Assembly: GCA_035771165.1 (NCBI GenBank) | Contig: JAWNZC010000419.1 | Coordinates: forward strand, 4,629,501-4,693,500 | Direction of reading: 5' to 3' | Length of the DNA stretch: 64,000 bases | Source of the DNA: Paragorgia papillata | Taxonomy: Eukaryota > Cnidaria > Anthozoa > Scleralcyonacea > Coralliidae | In this document: positions 11,485 through 22,084 of the stretch, piece after piece | How the letters are laid out: the number at the start of each line of letters is the position of its first letter | Position numbering within the stretch: position 1 is the stretch's first letter | The notes under the pieces: model-generated | Database searches by the model: none | Told to the model about the DNA's origin: nothing | What the model saw: only the letters and a program-made list of their open reading frames with translations | Translations under genes and position numbers: made by a program

Positions 11485-12353
11485 CAGCTAGGGCGCCGGA
11501 AGCTACTTAAGGCGGCGGGGGCAGCCATATAAAAAAGGGCACTTTTTTCTCAGCATTAATTTTCGCACGTGGTAAATAATGTTCACCAATTTTGCTCTGT
11601 ATCATAAAATAACCAAAAAGCATAACGGTATAATATAATGAATGACAATGTATTGAGAAAGAAAATTCAACGACTGAATTGTACATATTGATGCTACATT
11701 CCTACTTACATTTAAGAAAACATGGCAACTTTAATGAATCAGAAAACACCTGCCAAGTGAGAAACGTCAGAACGAGGTTGAGCTGTGTCTTGTGCCCAGG
11801 GCCTTTTTGAAATGGTAAGGTGGGAAAAGGTTCTGGCATCGGCTGTTGGATTCGGCATTTTCATTGGTTGCTTGCTTTTCTTAAACATTCCTCGTGAAAC
11901 GTGTTTATGCATAGTTTTGTGCCAGTTATGATAAAAAAGCTTCAACGGGACCGCCAACGGGACTGAATAGGACCGCCATTACAATGAACTTCTCTCACGG
12001 GGCTGCATTACTCAAGATGATTTTGCATACTAAACTAAATTGCTAATTTATTACACCCAGTATTTTTCGGTGCTGTGACTGGCCGATGCCAGGGCTTTTT
12101 CCCACCCTCCAAATCTCAAAAACGCCCTGAGAACGAGGTTGGACACAGCTAACCCAAGGCAAAATTAGTCTGCAGTAATAAGTTAGCTTGTGAGACATTT
12201 GAGGTATTAATACAAAAGTCATTTAATACGATAATAGAAAAGGCAATTCCTGTAGAAAACATTCCTCTTACGTGAAAGGGCAATTGGTTGCCCCCGTGCT
12301 GCCCCCGCGCTGTGAGGGCAAGGGGGGCAGCTGCCCCCGCTCTGGCGCCCCTG
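11485..12353. mobile_element. hAT-like MITE, 869 bp, perfect 8-bp TSD
   Basis: The ends are CAGCTAGGGCGCCGG and CTCTGGCGCCCCTG. They are flanked by identical AATGAAAA at 11477-11484 and 12354-12361. An 8-bp duplication and CAG-type ends are hAT features. The interior holds inverted copies of a phrase around GTGGGAAAA-G-TCTGGCATCGGC. No transposase frame is present, so the element is non-autonomous. Confidence 0.85.
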
Positions 12354-14060
12354 AATGAAAAGATGGCAGTGAAAGACTGTGAAAGAGCAACGATCTGCAA
12401 ACATGCATGCTCGAGTGTTTAAAAAACGTAGAGTGCTTCGTAGGCAGTGTTTTAAATAGAACAAAGTGAAAAGGTGGTAAAGTGCCGAGAATATAGTTTC
12501 TATATATTTACGAAATACTGACGTTTCGAGCAGAGCCCTTTATCAGAGTGAAATGTGATGAAAACATGCTCCTTGAATACTAAGGCTGTTTGCTTTTTCA
12601 TTTACTTATTGAAATATATGAAATGAAATGGATCGAGGTATTTGATACACCAGTTTTAAAACAATATATAGCTTGTTAGGTTATCTTTCATGCTCACCAA
12701 ACACTAAAATGGAAAGTGTGTGGGCTTTTTAACCTGCGCCGCTAACCCTGAATTCTCTTTTAATATTTTACTCTGACTAACGCCTGACGATTTTACTCAC
12801 CATTGGGAAACCATTTGGGTTGAAAGGATTAACTTCTCTCATCTAAACGTATTTTTATTTTGTTTTGGTTAAGTCCTTCAGGCCATTGTCTTTAGCGAGA
12901 CTGGCAAGAGTGGTATATTATGAGTGTTAAACTAGAGTGCTGCGTAGGCTGTGTGTTATGAACTTATGACGTATACAAAAGCCGAAGAGCGCTTAAAAGT
13001 GGCATCAATTGTCGCATAAAAAAAATGTGTTGAAGTTTTGAAAGCCACTGAAAGTCCTTTATTCATCCCACAATTTGCCCACCACAAGTGTATGGGCGTT
13101 GCAATTGAAATTCAGTATTAAAATAATTGATTTGAGATTCGCTATTAAATGTTTTCTGTTTCCTACCGTTTTTGTACTAAAAAGAAACCGGCTTATATAT
13201 ATATATATAAGAAGAAGGGATTGCACCCCGAAACGTCAATAAAGTTTAGCTAAAACTACTGTTCCTGATTGATCATCCTATAATATATATACAGTATATA
13301 TATGTGATAGTTAAAATATGAGCGGCCGATCTTTATGGGCATTTACAGTGGCGAGCCGAAGGCGAGCCAATGTAGATGCCCATAAAGATCGGACGCGAAT
13401 ATTTTAACTTACTTATCAAATTCTAAGTGTAAATAATGAACACTTTGTTTAAGAGTCGTAGGAAAGGTGAGATAAGATCATTTACAGTCCGAAAAAGCTC
13501 AATTTGAGCCACTAGTGCCTATTAACTTTGATAAAACATTGATGTTTTATTAATCAATGTTTTATCCGTAGTTAAAGATGCTGATTAAACATTCATTTCT
13601 TTTGAATTTTCTTCATGAATTATTAATGAATTTGATAAATATATATATATATATATATATATGATAATACCATGATCGACTCGGTTTCTTTTGTTCTCAC
13701 CGGGTAATTTAATCTCTAATTTCCACCCAAACCGAGGAAATTTATAATTTTCCTCGCTAACAGGGCAAATTTCTAATTTTCCCCGATTAGCATGCATGAC
13801 CAAGCATCAAACAGTACTCTTTTACACAACAAAGAAATGCATTATTATAAGATAATCATGGTATTACAAACCAATACCATGACATGTCGGGAAATTAGTG
13901 ATTAAATGTCCCCCTCAAGCCTCGGAAGGATTTGTGAATCCCTCCTCACCTTTCCGGGACATTATTTAATCACTAATTTCCCTCGTGTCATGGTATTACA
14001 AACTAATACCATGACATGTCGGGAGATTAGTGATTAAATGTCCCCTTAGCCTCGGGAGGT
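12354..14060. repeat. Mosaic of palindromes and dispersed repeats
   Basis: Contents: family C (GTAAAGTGCCGAGAAT, then TGACGTTTCGAGCAGAGCC) at 12428-12555; a copy of the AACTC-TTCCTGTCC-type short repeat at 12730-12835; (AT)n at 13194-13208 and 13638-13662; a hairpin of TCTTTATGGGCATTTACA and its inverse at 13328-13392; and a direct repeat of CATGGTATTACAAAC-AATACC at 13858 and 13988. No coding exon was recognised. Confidence 0.6.
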
Positions 14061-14067
14061 TTGCTGT

Positions 14068-14480
14068 ATCAACAACAGCAGCAGCAGCAGTAACAACAAC
14101 AGCAGCAAAACAACGAATCAGTAAACACAAACATTGCTTGATTACTATATAAGGTTTGCTGTATTAAAAACAACGACAACAACAGCAACAGCAGCAGCAA
14201 CAACAATGACAAAAACAACAACAGTAGCAGTAATGACAGACAACAGCAGTAGCAACAAGAACAGCAGTAGCAAGAACAACGACAAAAATAACAACAGCAG
14301 CAGTAACGACAGAAACAACAACAGCAGCAGCAACAACAGCAACAACAACAACAACAACAACGGAAACAATAACAGAAGCATCGACAACAATAACGACAAC
14401 AACAACATGCATTGGCAGCTACAATAATAATAACAGCAATGACAATGACGACGACAAACAACAACGATGACGAGAACAAT
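14068..14480. repeat. CAA/CAG trinucleotide microsatellite
   Basis: Imperfect (AAC)n, (AGC)n and (GAC)n ending about 95 bp before the last synaptotagmin exon. It keeps several frames open on both strands (poly-Asn/Ser/Thr; poly-Cys/Val/Leu on the opposite strand). None looks like a gene. Confidence 0.95.
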
Positions 14481-14573
14481 AGAAACGAAAAACAACTTAT
14501 ATTGTTGAACAATTCATATTGTTCCAAATCGACGGAAACCATTATTAACTGAATATTTCTTCAACACGTTTAG

Positions 14574-14872
14574 GTCCATTTCTTAAAGTGTCTTTGGTAC
14601 TAAACAGAAAACAAGTGAAAAAGATCAAGACTTCTGTCAAAACGAAAACGCTCAATCCAGTTTACAACGAAGCTTTCATCTTCGACGTTCCCTCGCAACA
14701 TATTGGCAATGTCGGTTTGTATACGAGAGTTGTAAATGACAGAGATGAGCAGGAACTAATGGGGAAAGTAGTCATTGGCCCGAACTCTAAGACAAGCATG
14801 GGAATACATCATTGGGAATGCATGCTAATGTCGCCAAGGAAACCAATAGCCCAATGGCATACGATTATGTAA
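14574..14872 (+). CDS. Synaptotagmin-like protein, last exon (end of C2B)
   Basis: Acceptor ACACGTTTAG ends at 14573, and the first two bases complete Ser (A|GT). The exon encodes PFLKVSLVL, a lysine-rich strand (RKQVKKIKTSVKTKT), then LNPVYNEAFIFDVP, and ends HHWECMLMSPRKPIAQWH-TIM with TAA at 14870-14872. LNPVYNEAF and PRKPIAQWH are hallmark C2B motifs. The polybasic strand used by the family to bind acidic lipids or SNAREs is kept, while the calcium loop keeps only NDRDEQ. The three exons give 373 visible residues, about the usual length minus the luminal N-terminus. The intron before this exon is 11.9 kb and holds an antisense gene. Confidence 0.92.
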
Positions 14873-15640
14873 TCACCAGTATGATTTGTATAGGTAATAT
14901 CATGGTTTCGAGTGCAATTTGAAAAAAAAAACATGCACGAGTGAGTTTTTTAAAGACTATCAAAATTGCACGAGTCCGAAGGGCGAGTGCTATTTGAGGC
15001 CTTTGAAAAGGGTATGTTTTTTCCAAATTGCACAAAAAACAATGCTATTACTTATTAATAATATACATGAAAAAAATGTTCAAGCAACTGTACTTACAGT
15101 TTTCTTTTGGCAGTGTGCACTCCTCGTATATTTGGTTGTTTTAAAACGCTTTGCTTCTTCTACCACTTCTCGAAAACGTTTACTTAAAGCACTAAGAATC
15201 TTCTAGTTTTCTTGCAGGCACTTTACTTGACAATAATAAGGACTAATTAGCTTCAAACTTGAACGAAATGTTTTGCTTTATTCCAAATGTTGCCCGCCAT
15301 CTTTGTTTATTTCGTGCAGGAAGAGTCTGTGTGCGAGATTGGAAAATGTCATCAAAATCTGCTGTACAACGTGATTGGCTCTTTTCAGTTTTTATTGTTT
15401 TTGATTGGTTCATTGCATGGCTTCACAAATTTGCACTGTATTTCCTTTTTTCTGCACTGTATTTCCTTAAAACTGTACTGCTCTTAGCCAATCAAGATTG
15501 AGACATTTTTTTCATGTATATTATTACAAGTGAAACAGTTTTGTATTCCCAAGAATCTGAATCAGTTTTCCGAGGCGATGCCGAAGGGAAGATTGGGACT
15601 CGAGGGAACTAACAAAACCAAGTAGTTTCCAGAGCGATCA
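14873..15640. other. 3' flank of synaptotagmin gene
   Basis: No AATAAA lies close to the stop. The stretch contains inverted phrases around TTTTTCCAAATTGCAC and a GCACGAGT-GAGTGC motif pair. The open frames at 14919-15501 have no recognisable domain. Confidence 0.4.
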
Positions 15641-15649
15641 GACATAAAA

Positions 15650-16868
15650 ATGCCTCTGAAACGATTTTTGTCTTATTTAAAAGAACACTTAAAATGCCAA
15701 AGTAACATATTTTGCAGTTTTTGGTTTCCTTGCATTGTTTTTGAGATATTTCAGTTTGTTTAATTCTTTAAAAGTTTCATGGCGATAATAACATTCAAGA
15801 TCTGATAAGTTTGTGGAAACACCACGTTTAATATTTATTTGCTAAGCTTTCGGCCTGTTGACTCAGGCATTCATCAGAGCAATATAATAACGAGCTGTTG
15901 GCTGACGTCATTTATAAACTAAGCAACTGATCACTATTAAATCACGTAAGAATACAGAGAAATACAGATTCTATAGTTTGTTGTGCATTCCTGTATTTCT
16001 GTAGCCTCTACAAAACCGTGAGAGAAATATAGCGATAAAAGTTGCTTATTCTTGACTTATATTTGTTTGTTGGTATCGATTTGGGAGAAACATTCATTAT
16101 ATTATGATTAAATTCTATGAAAGTTAAATTATACTTTTTATTCACATTTTTCGACAAAAAGATTTCCATACGCTTCAGTATCGACTACAGAAATACAGTG
16201 ATACACAACAAACTATACAGAAGAAGAAATGGGAAGGTATTTCCATTTTGACTGTAATAATTAATTATAAAAACAAAAAAAATCAAGAATGATGTCGGAA
16301 TAGGGCAGAGATAGTGTGATGTTTCGAAATCTCAATAGATCCCCTCATTCTTCGCGTGAAGTATTGCTTGTCGCTGGCTAAGAGTGACGTCTCTTCCAAC
16401 TTAACACGATGGTCATACTCCCAAGCGTGTTTGGCAACCGCAGATTTTTCATGTTGGGCTTTTATATTAAACGTGGTGTTTCCACAAAATTATCTTGAAT
16501 GAATAATTTAGTTTGTTTGACATGTAAATTTAACTTATAAGATAACTTTACGTCACACTTTGCATTAATGACTTATCGCAAAAGATTATATATCTTTGTT
16601 ATTGTCAAACAAAAACACTTAAAATTTACAGACTCTGTTGTAGGAGAAACACTCGCACATGCATGGTTCCTAATTCGCCAAGTGCTTTTGTTCGATAATA
16701 ACAAAGATATAGAACATCATGCGATAAGTCATTATGCAAACTGTGACGTAAAATGATCTTATAAATCAAATTTGCAGATCAAACAAACTAAAATATCTAA
16801 AAAACAAGGCAAGGAAACGAAAATCTGTAAAACATATTGTCATTTGAAGAGTTCTATTGAGACAAAAT
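15650..16868. mobile_element. Family D palindromic MITE with a nested element
   Basis: The left part (AAGAACACTTAAAATG, then TTGAGATATTTCAGTTTGTT) is mirrored at 16775-16868 (AACAAACTAAAATATCT, then GGCAAGGAAACGAAAA). The same family occurs at 21525-21590, 31290-31420 and 44309-44733, and in the CHAT units. It is interrupted by 15795-16498, whose ends are inverted copies of TTGTGGAAACACCACG. Confidence 0.7.
15795..16498. mobile_element. TIR element, about 700 bp, nested
   Basis: The left end TTCAAGATCTGATAAG, then TTTGTGGAAACACCACGTTT, matches the inverse of the right end (AAACGTGGTGTTTCCACAAA, then ATTATCTTGAA). The interior has GCTTTCGGCCTGTTGACTCA and repeated AGAAATACAG phrases. No long frame. 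Confidence 0.65.
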
Positions 16869-16904
16869 TAATTTTTGTTTCATAGCCACATGCATGTATT
16901 GTTA

Positions 16905-17268
16905 AGCGCCGCACAGACGACCAAGGTTTCCTTGACAAGTTTTTCCTTGACAAGTTTTATTTGTTCGTGTGTACGATACAAATTGACAAGTTTTTCCTTG
17001 ACAAGGAGCCTTGTACAAAAGCTGGTCATGCCAGCTTTTGAACAAGGAAAATTGTTCGTGTGTATAGTCGTCAAGGGAAACTTGACAAGATCATCTCCGA
17101 AGCTTATTACGCGACCATTGCCGTCAAGGAAAACTTGTCCAACCGTACACACGAGCAATTATAAATTGTCAAGGAAAATGTTTGGGGGAAAAATTGTTCA
17201 TCGTACACACGAGCAAGGAAAGCTACCAAGGAACTTGTCAAGGAAAACTTGGTCGTCTGTGCGGGGCT
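16905..17268. mobile_element. PIF/Harbinger-like MITE, 364 bp
   Basis: The ends are AGCGCCGCACAGACGACC and the inverse of AGCCCCGCACAGACGACC. They are flanked by TTA at 16902-16904 and 17269-17271. The interior is packed with TTGACAAG and CGTGTGTAC motifs in both orientations. The TTA duplication points to PIF/Harbinger. Confidence 0.8.
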
Positions 17269-17352
17269 TTATATGACTGGATTTTCGCTGGAATTTTGCC
17301 AGGTTTTTTATCAAGAAAATTTGACAGACAATTCAACTGTTACAGAATGTAA

Positions 17353-17661
17353 AGGTACTTATAGTACCTGGTTGGGGATTTTACATATTTAGGATATATA
17401 CCTTCTGAGAAGATTTGTAATATATCTTCCTTTTCATCTTCATGGACGTTTTCGCTGTTAAATTGACGTTTACGCAGGAATCTGTAAAGTGTTTTGTATA
17501 CACAGACGAATTCCTGCATTTCATAGTCACTTCCGTCAACTTTAACAGCAAAAAAGTCCATGAAGATGAAATTTTAGAAAAGGAAGATATATTATAAATC
17601 TTCTCAGAAGGTTCCAAATATCCTAAATATGTAAAATCCCCAATCATGATACCTTAGGCAC
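17353..17661. mobile_element. TIR MITE, about 310 bp
   Basis: TTGGGGATTTTACATATTTA at the left is mirrored by TAAATATGTAAAATCCCCAA at the right, with long inner matches (CTTCTGAGAAGATTT / AATCTTCTCAGAAG). The small frames on the - strand are palindrome artefacts. Confidence 0.75.
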
Positions 17662-17927
17662 TTTAATTATTTGTTTTTTGAAAAACCTTGGAGTTTATTT
17701 TTGTTCAATTTTTTAACTTAATATTAAGTTTATTCAAATTTTTAAACTTGTTATTTAAAGTAGATATTTTATTAAAAAAGAACTGCTTTTATACAAAAAG
17801 AAAATAGACTGCATGTTGAGGAAACTTAAATGGCATTGGCAAAATCAATTTCACGTAAGTGAAAGGTCAAAAATGTCGAAAGGTCAAAAATGTTTGAAAA
17901 GGACTTTGAGAAAGTCTAGTAAGTCAT

Positions 17928-18215
17928 TTACGCCTGCATATAAGTCAATCGAGATATGGTCTGGAAACTCAGCTAAAGTCTTTGGTCTATCTTTTTGTTC
18001 GCCTTTATGCATTTTTGTGCACGGTGTACGGTCACTGCCAATAGCAACGTTTCAGTTCAGTCACTCAACCGTGCTATTTAAATATTAATAAACCTAAAAC
18101 AAAGGATGTGCACGGTGTAAGGTACGGTTCAACATAAAATCATTATAGGCGCTTTGAAGTTTGCCGAGTTTCCAGACCATATCTCGATTGACTATGACGC
18201 CTGCAATTATCGGTT
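17928..18215. repeat. Inverted repeat, about 290 bp
   Basis: CAATCGAGATATGGTCTGGA at 17947 mirrors TCCAGACCATATCTCGATTG at 18172. A CACGGTGTA phrase repeats inside. MITE-like, class unknown. Confidence 0.65.
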
Positions 18216-18576
18216 TGGAGTTTCATTATCTCACGTATAAACGCTTTTGGCATATAATTTGATTTGCTATGAATTTTAAGAACAAGAAGCGAAGATTTTT
18301 GCTTTCTTCGCCGTTTGAAACACGAACACAGGATATGACAAGAAAATCAACATGGCGGATTCAACATATGACTGAGTGACTGATCTAATTAAAATAGAAA
18401 ATCTATTTGTTTCTTCTTGTGTAACAAGAAGATAGCTATCTATTACCTTTGGTTAACCGGGCTAGCCCGGCTCATGTATAAACAGCCCCTAAAAATGTAC
18501 AAATTCTCCCAACTTCTAACGCCTATAATGGCAAACCGCAAACTGGAGTTCGCAGTTTGAAGTAAAAGTGGAACTA

Positions 18577-19095
18577 AAGGCGGATGTCCAGGCCTGGCAC
18601 GAAGCAACTCGCAGCGAGCTGCGTGCACTCGCAAGATCGCTGCGAGTATTTTAGCCATCGTGGCAGATAGTTGGAAATTTTGAACTATTTTTTACTTGTG
18701 GCAAGTACTCGCGGTAAAAAACCCAATCAAAACGAATGATGTCAATATTTCACTCGTTAGCAATTCATGAGGAAAACTGTACAAAAGAAATCATTGCAGT
18801 GTCGATGGTTAATTTGCATGGATATTGAAGGAAGAAATTACATAAATTAATCGGACTTTCACCTCAATTTTCTCTTAAAATACCGATTTGTTTGAGATGC
18901 TATATCAAACACTCAGAAGAGTGCTTCGTCAGGGTATCCAAACACCTCGAAGTTTGTTAAAAAAACCTCGGCTATCGCTTCATCAGCCGCGAGTTATCGC
19001 AACGCGCTGCGTGTGGTGAAAATACAGTGGAAACCGCGCGAGTACTCCCAGCGAGCTGCCGGTTGCTTCGTGCGAGGAGGACTGGAAATCCACCT
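18577..19095. mobile_element. Foldback element, about 520 bp
   Basis: The ends AAGGCGGATGTCCAGG, then CACGAAGCAACTCGCAGCG, match the inverse of the right end (TTGCTTCGTGCGAGG, then GGAAATCCACCTT). A family E fragment (TTTGAGATGCTATATCAAAC) lies inside at 18890. A smaller relative with the CGCAGCGAGCTGCGAACC motif is at 19671-19835. Confidence 0.65.
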
Positions 19096-19114
19096 TATAA
19101 AGGTCTCTATTAAG

Positions 19115-19659
19115 CAGTGCTGTAAAAGTTACATAATTTTTGTAACTAGTTTCAGTTACAGCATTAGAAAAGTAACTAGTTACCGATAAAAGTTACAATG
19201 AAAAGAAAGTAACTAGTTACAGTTACAAAGTAACTCCAAATATTTTGTAACTAGTTACAAAGTTACATTCCTTTGTCCACTAGAATCAACAAAGAAATTA
19301 CTGGTTTTTAGATGCCAGTACCATAATTATGTTTTTACAGCTAAATATGGTTGTCACTAAGCAGAAATATTCAAATGGTATATAATGTATCTTTATTATT
19401 ATATCAAAACCATTTTCGATCAAGAAAGAATGACATCCTCAACTGAAAATCAGTAACTATTGTCACATTTTTGAACCAAATATTGTAACTAGTTACAGTT
19501 CTTTAAAAAAGTAACTAGTTATAGTTACTTCTTCAAAAAGTAACTAGTTATAGTTACAGTTACTTCTTCAGAAAAAGTAACTAGTTTCAGTTACAGTTAC
19601 TTAAAAATGTAACTAGTTACTGTAACTAGTTACTTGTAACGAAGTTACTCACAGCACTG
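19115..19659. mobile_element. hAT-like MITE family F, copy 1 (545 bp)
   Basis: The ends are CAGTGCTGT and ACAGCACTG. The flanks CTATTAAG (19107-19114) and CAATTAAG (19660-19667) are an 8-bp duplication with one mismatch. The interior is built of many copies of the palindrome GTAACTAGTTAC. A second copy is at 62751-63310. Confidence 0.85.
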
Positions 19660-19670
19660 CAATTAAGGCC

Positions 19671-19835
19671 TGAAACTCAGTCATGAAACTGGTTCGTAGC
19701 TCGCTGCGAGTACTTTTATCTAATTAAAAAGAACTCGCAGTGCTTGTTTTCTCGCTATGAGTCATTTTTAATTAGATGCAAATACTCGCAGCGAGCTGCG
19801 AACCATCTTGTGCGATGACTGGAAATCTGCCTTAA
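19671..19835. mobile_element. Small foldback, relative of 18577-19095
   Basis: The inverted arms share GGTTCG-AGCTCGCTGCGAG and its inverse. It starts TTAAGGC and ends GCCTTAA, so a TTAA flank is possible but cannot be told apart from the palindrome itself. Confidence 0.55.
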
Positions 19836-19838
19836 CTC

Positions 19839-20046
19839 TTTCCTGTCCGAATTGGTCTTTAGTATTTTATTCTGGCTAACGCTAGACGATTTTATTCACC
19901 TCTGGAGAAGCCCTCGCGGACAGGAATGAGTTATAAACTATCTCTCTAACTCTTTCCTGTCCGAATTGGTCTTTAGTATTTTATTCTGGCTAACGCCAGA
20001 CGATTTTATTCACCTCTGGAGAAGCCCTCGGACAGGAATGAGTTAA
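19839..20046. repeat. Short TIR repeat family G, two tandem copies
   Basis: Each copy is about 95 bp, from AACTCTTTCCTGTCCGAATT to CTCGGACAGGAATGAGTT, with the core GTATTTTATTCTGGCTAACG. Related copies lie at 12730-12835, 44165-44255 (inverted), 54985-55080 and 55100-55200. Confidence 0.75.
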
Positions 20047-20192
20047 CGCAGGCCCCGAGGGATTTGTCTGGCGTAAGTTAACGTTCGAAGAGCTTTGTTC
20101 AGAATTCCCGAAGGGGACGGGGTTGAAAGAATAGATTATAATTTATTTGCATATTTGAGAAACAGACATTTCGTTCTTCTGCGTGTTCAAAG

Positions 20193-20309
20193 ATGGATTG
20201 GGAAGAAAGTGTCGACGATATTTTGATAACAGAAGACCCGTCCGTTATTCGCAAGACGTTACGATATAGTTTTGATGTAGAACTATCGAACGTTCCACCA
20301 GTCGGCTAG
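20193..20309 (+). CDS. Possible 38-residue ORF (unassigned)
   Basis: ATG at 20193 opens MDWEESVDDILITEDPSVIR and ends at TAG 20307-20309. It is acidic and ends in NVPPVG. No known domain. It could be a first exon fragment of a mobile-element gene or chance. Reported only because it is the one frame in this stretch with protein-like composition. Confidence 0.15.
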   Translation: MDWEESVDDILITEDPSVIRKTLRYSFDVELSNVPPVG

Positions 20310-20462
20310 AGTCGGACAGACGAAGTTTAAGCGGATAACTCTCTATATCCCTACAGTTAGCCTGCTTTCTCGTTCACTGCAGGTTGGTATCACTTTTTGC
20401 TTTCAATATTCAAGATTAGCATTCATAAATGATCTGATGTGAGTCATAAATTCAAGATCTAT

Positions 20463-20622
20463 GGGGGCTTTCCATTTACACGGTTAGACCGGTCAGTCCG
20501 GTTAAATGGAACACGATTCGTTTGAGACCTGGGATGGTCTGACTGGAAAATTCGGTCCTAATCAAAAGCAAGTCCATTCTGGCCGGACTGATCGGTCTAA
20601 CCTTGTCAATTGAAAAGCGCCC
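20463..20622. mobile_element. TIR MITE, about 160 bp
   Basis: CACGGTTAGACCGGTCAGTC near the left end mirrors GACTGATCGGTCTAACCTTG near the right. The ends are GGGGGCTTTCC and the inverse of GGGCGCTTTTC. The duplication is short and unclear. Confidence 0.65.
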
Positions 20623-20679
20623 TATGTTATTTTGTAATCTTCTTTGCATGGTTGTTGAGTTTTAGCTTATCGCTAGCCC

Positions 20680-22030
20680 GCTTTATATATAAAACTCATG
20701 TTTGTTTTTTAACATTTCGATTACATGGCAAGCCGCAAGCGGGCTAGCCCGGTTAACCGGGATGAAAATGGCCATGTAATCGTTTTCATCCCGGCAAACC
20801 GGGCTGAAAAACTGTTGAACTCGCTTCGGTACGCGTTCGTTTACTTGACTGTGCGAATAAATAGTGCTGAAAGGAACTGAAATAGAACATCAAAACGTTG
20901 TTCGTGTGTTTCGTGATCAAAGCGAAGATTTATAATAAATTAATTAGTCTTCGTGAAGACGCTTTCGTGGGTTAGCTAAGACTATAACAATCGTTTTATT
21001 AACGATAAATAAATAATAGACTAATTAGTGTAAAACTGAAATAAAACTAACGTAACTTTGCCCTTATTTACTTGATAATTGCGAATTTCGATCTGAAATT
21101 ATCCGTCTGTAATCGTTTCGTAAACTCATCCAGCCCGGCCCATGTAATCGCCCCCTTAGATAATCTCGAAATATAGTAAGGTTTGAGTATTGCCGAAATT
21201 ATTGAACGTAGTTTCTAACGTTTGGAGCGAAGGCCCTTCGTCAGAAACGTAAAGAGTGTAAATCACATCTTAATCTTTCTTATTTATATAAGCTCGTTGT
21301 TTGTTTACACTCTTTACGTTTCTCTCTGACGAAGGGCCTTCGCTCGAAACGTTAGTAGCTAACTACGTTCAATAATTTTGGCAGTACTCAAACCTGACTA
21401 TCTTTCGATTTGGCTGGGCTCGTTTTCCGGCCCCGGGTTCCGATATATTCCGACTCTTTTTAGATCCTTAAAATATTAGAACCTAGCTAAGTGCCTATAA
21501 AATGAAAATCAATTCTGTCTTAATTGAAAGAACACTTAAAATGACAATTGAAAGTAAAGTCGTTGTTGAGATATTTTAGTTTGTTTCATATGTAAAATAT
21601 TTCTCGACCTCAGACAGAGGTCGGTGTTCTGATGACAATGGAGAGTTTAAGCATATTAGGAGTTTTTGAGACACGGACGGTGACCGGAAGAACAGGAATA
21701 CAAACAGTACTACTGAACCGCGTATTCTTTGAAAAGACTTTTTTACCCAAAACAAAGGCTATGAATAATCACATATCTAAACTGTTAGCTCATAAGCTTA
21801 AATTTCATCTTTATATAAAAATACAGATCCTTTACTTTATATTGTAATGTAATTATCCCCTTAAAATACAAGTTTTCTACTTTAAAAGTATGTCTATTGT
21901 AGTAAAACAACGATGACAGGCCTCAACGTTCTAGCAGTTCCCGTCGTCTCAAGAACGTGAAAATGCTCTCAATGACGTCTTGTGTAGAACGACGACGGCG
22001 TTCACTTTGCTATTGGAATTTTAAATTGCT
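20680..22030. repeat. Palindromes and repeat fragments, no gene
   Basis: A CGGGCTAGCCCGGTTAACCG hairpin occurs at 20736-20815, with related pieces at 18455 and 21130. An inverted pair around CTGACGAAGGGCCTTCGCTC lies at 21170-21420. A family D fragment lies at 21525-21590. The 71-residue frame at 21632-21847 shows no known motif. Confidence 0.5.
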
Positions 22031-22084
22031 CATCATTGTTTTGAATGAAAAATGCTATTGAATTCAATCACCGTCCGTGGCTGT

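Noticed and set aside
14069..14542. Poly-Cys and poly-Asn/Ser frames on both strands
   Set aside because: CAA/CAG microsatellite in an intron.
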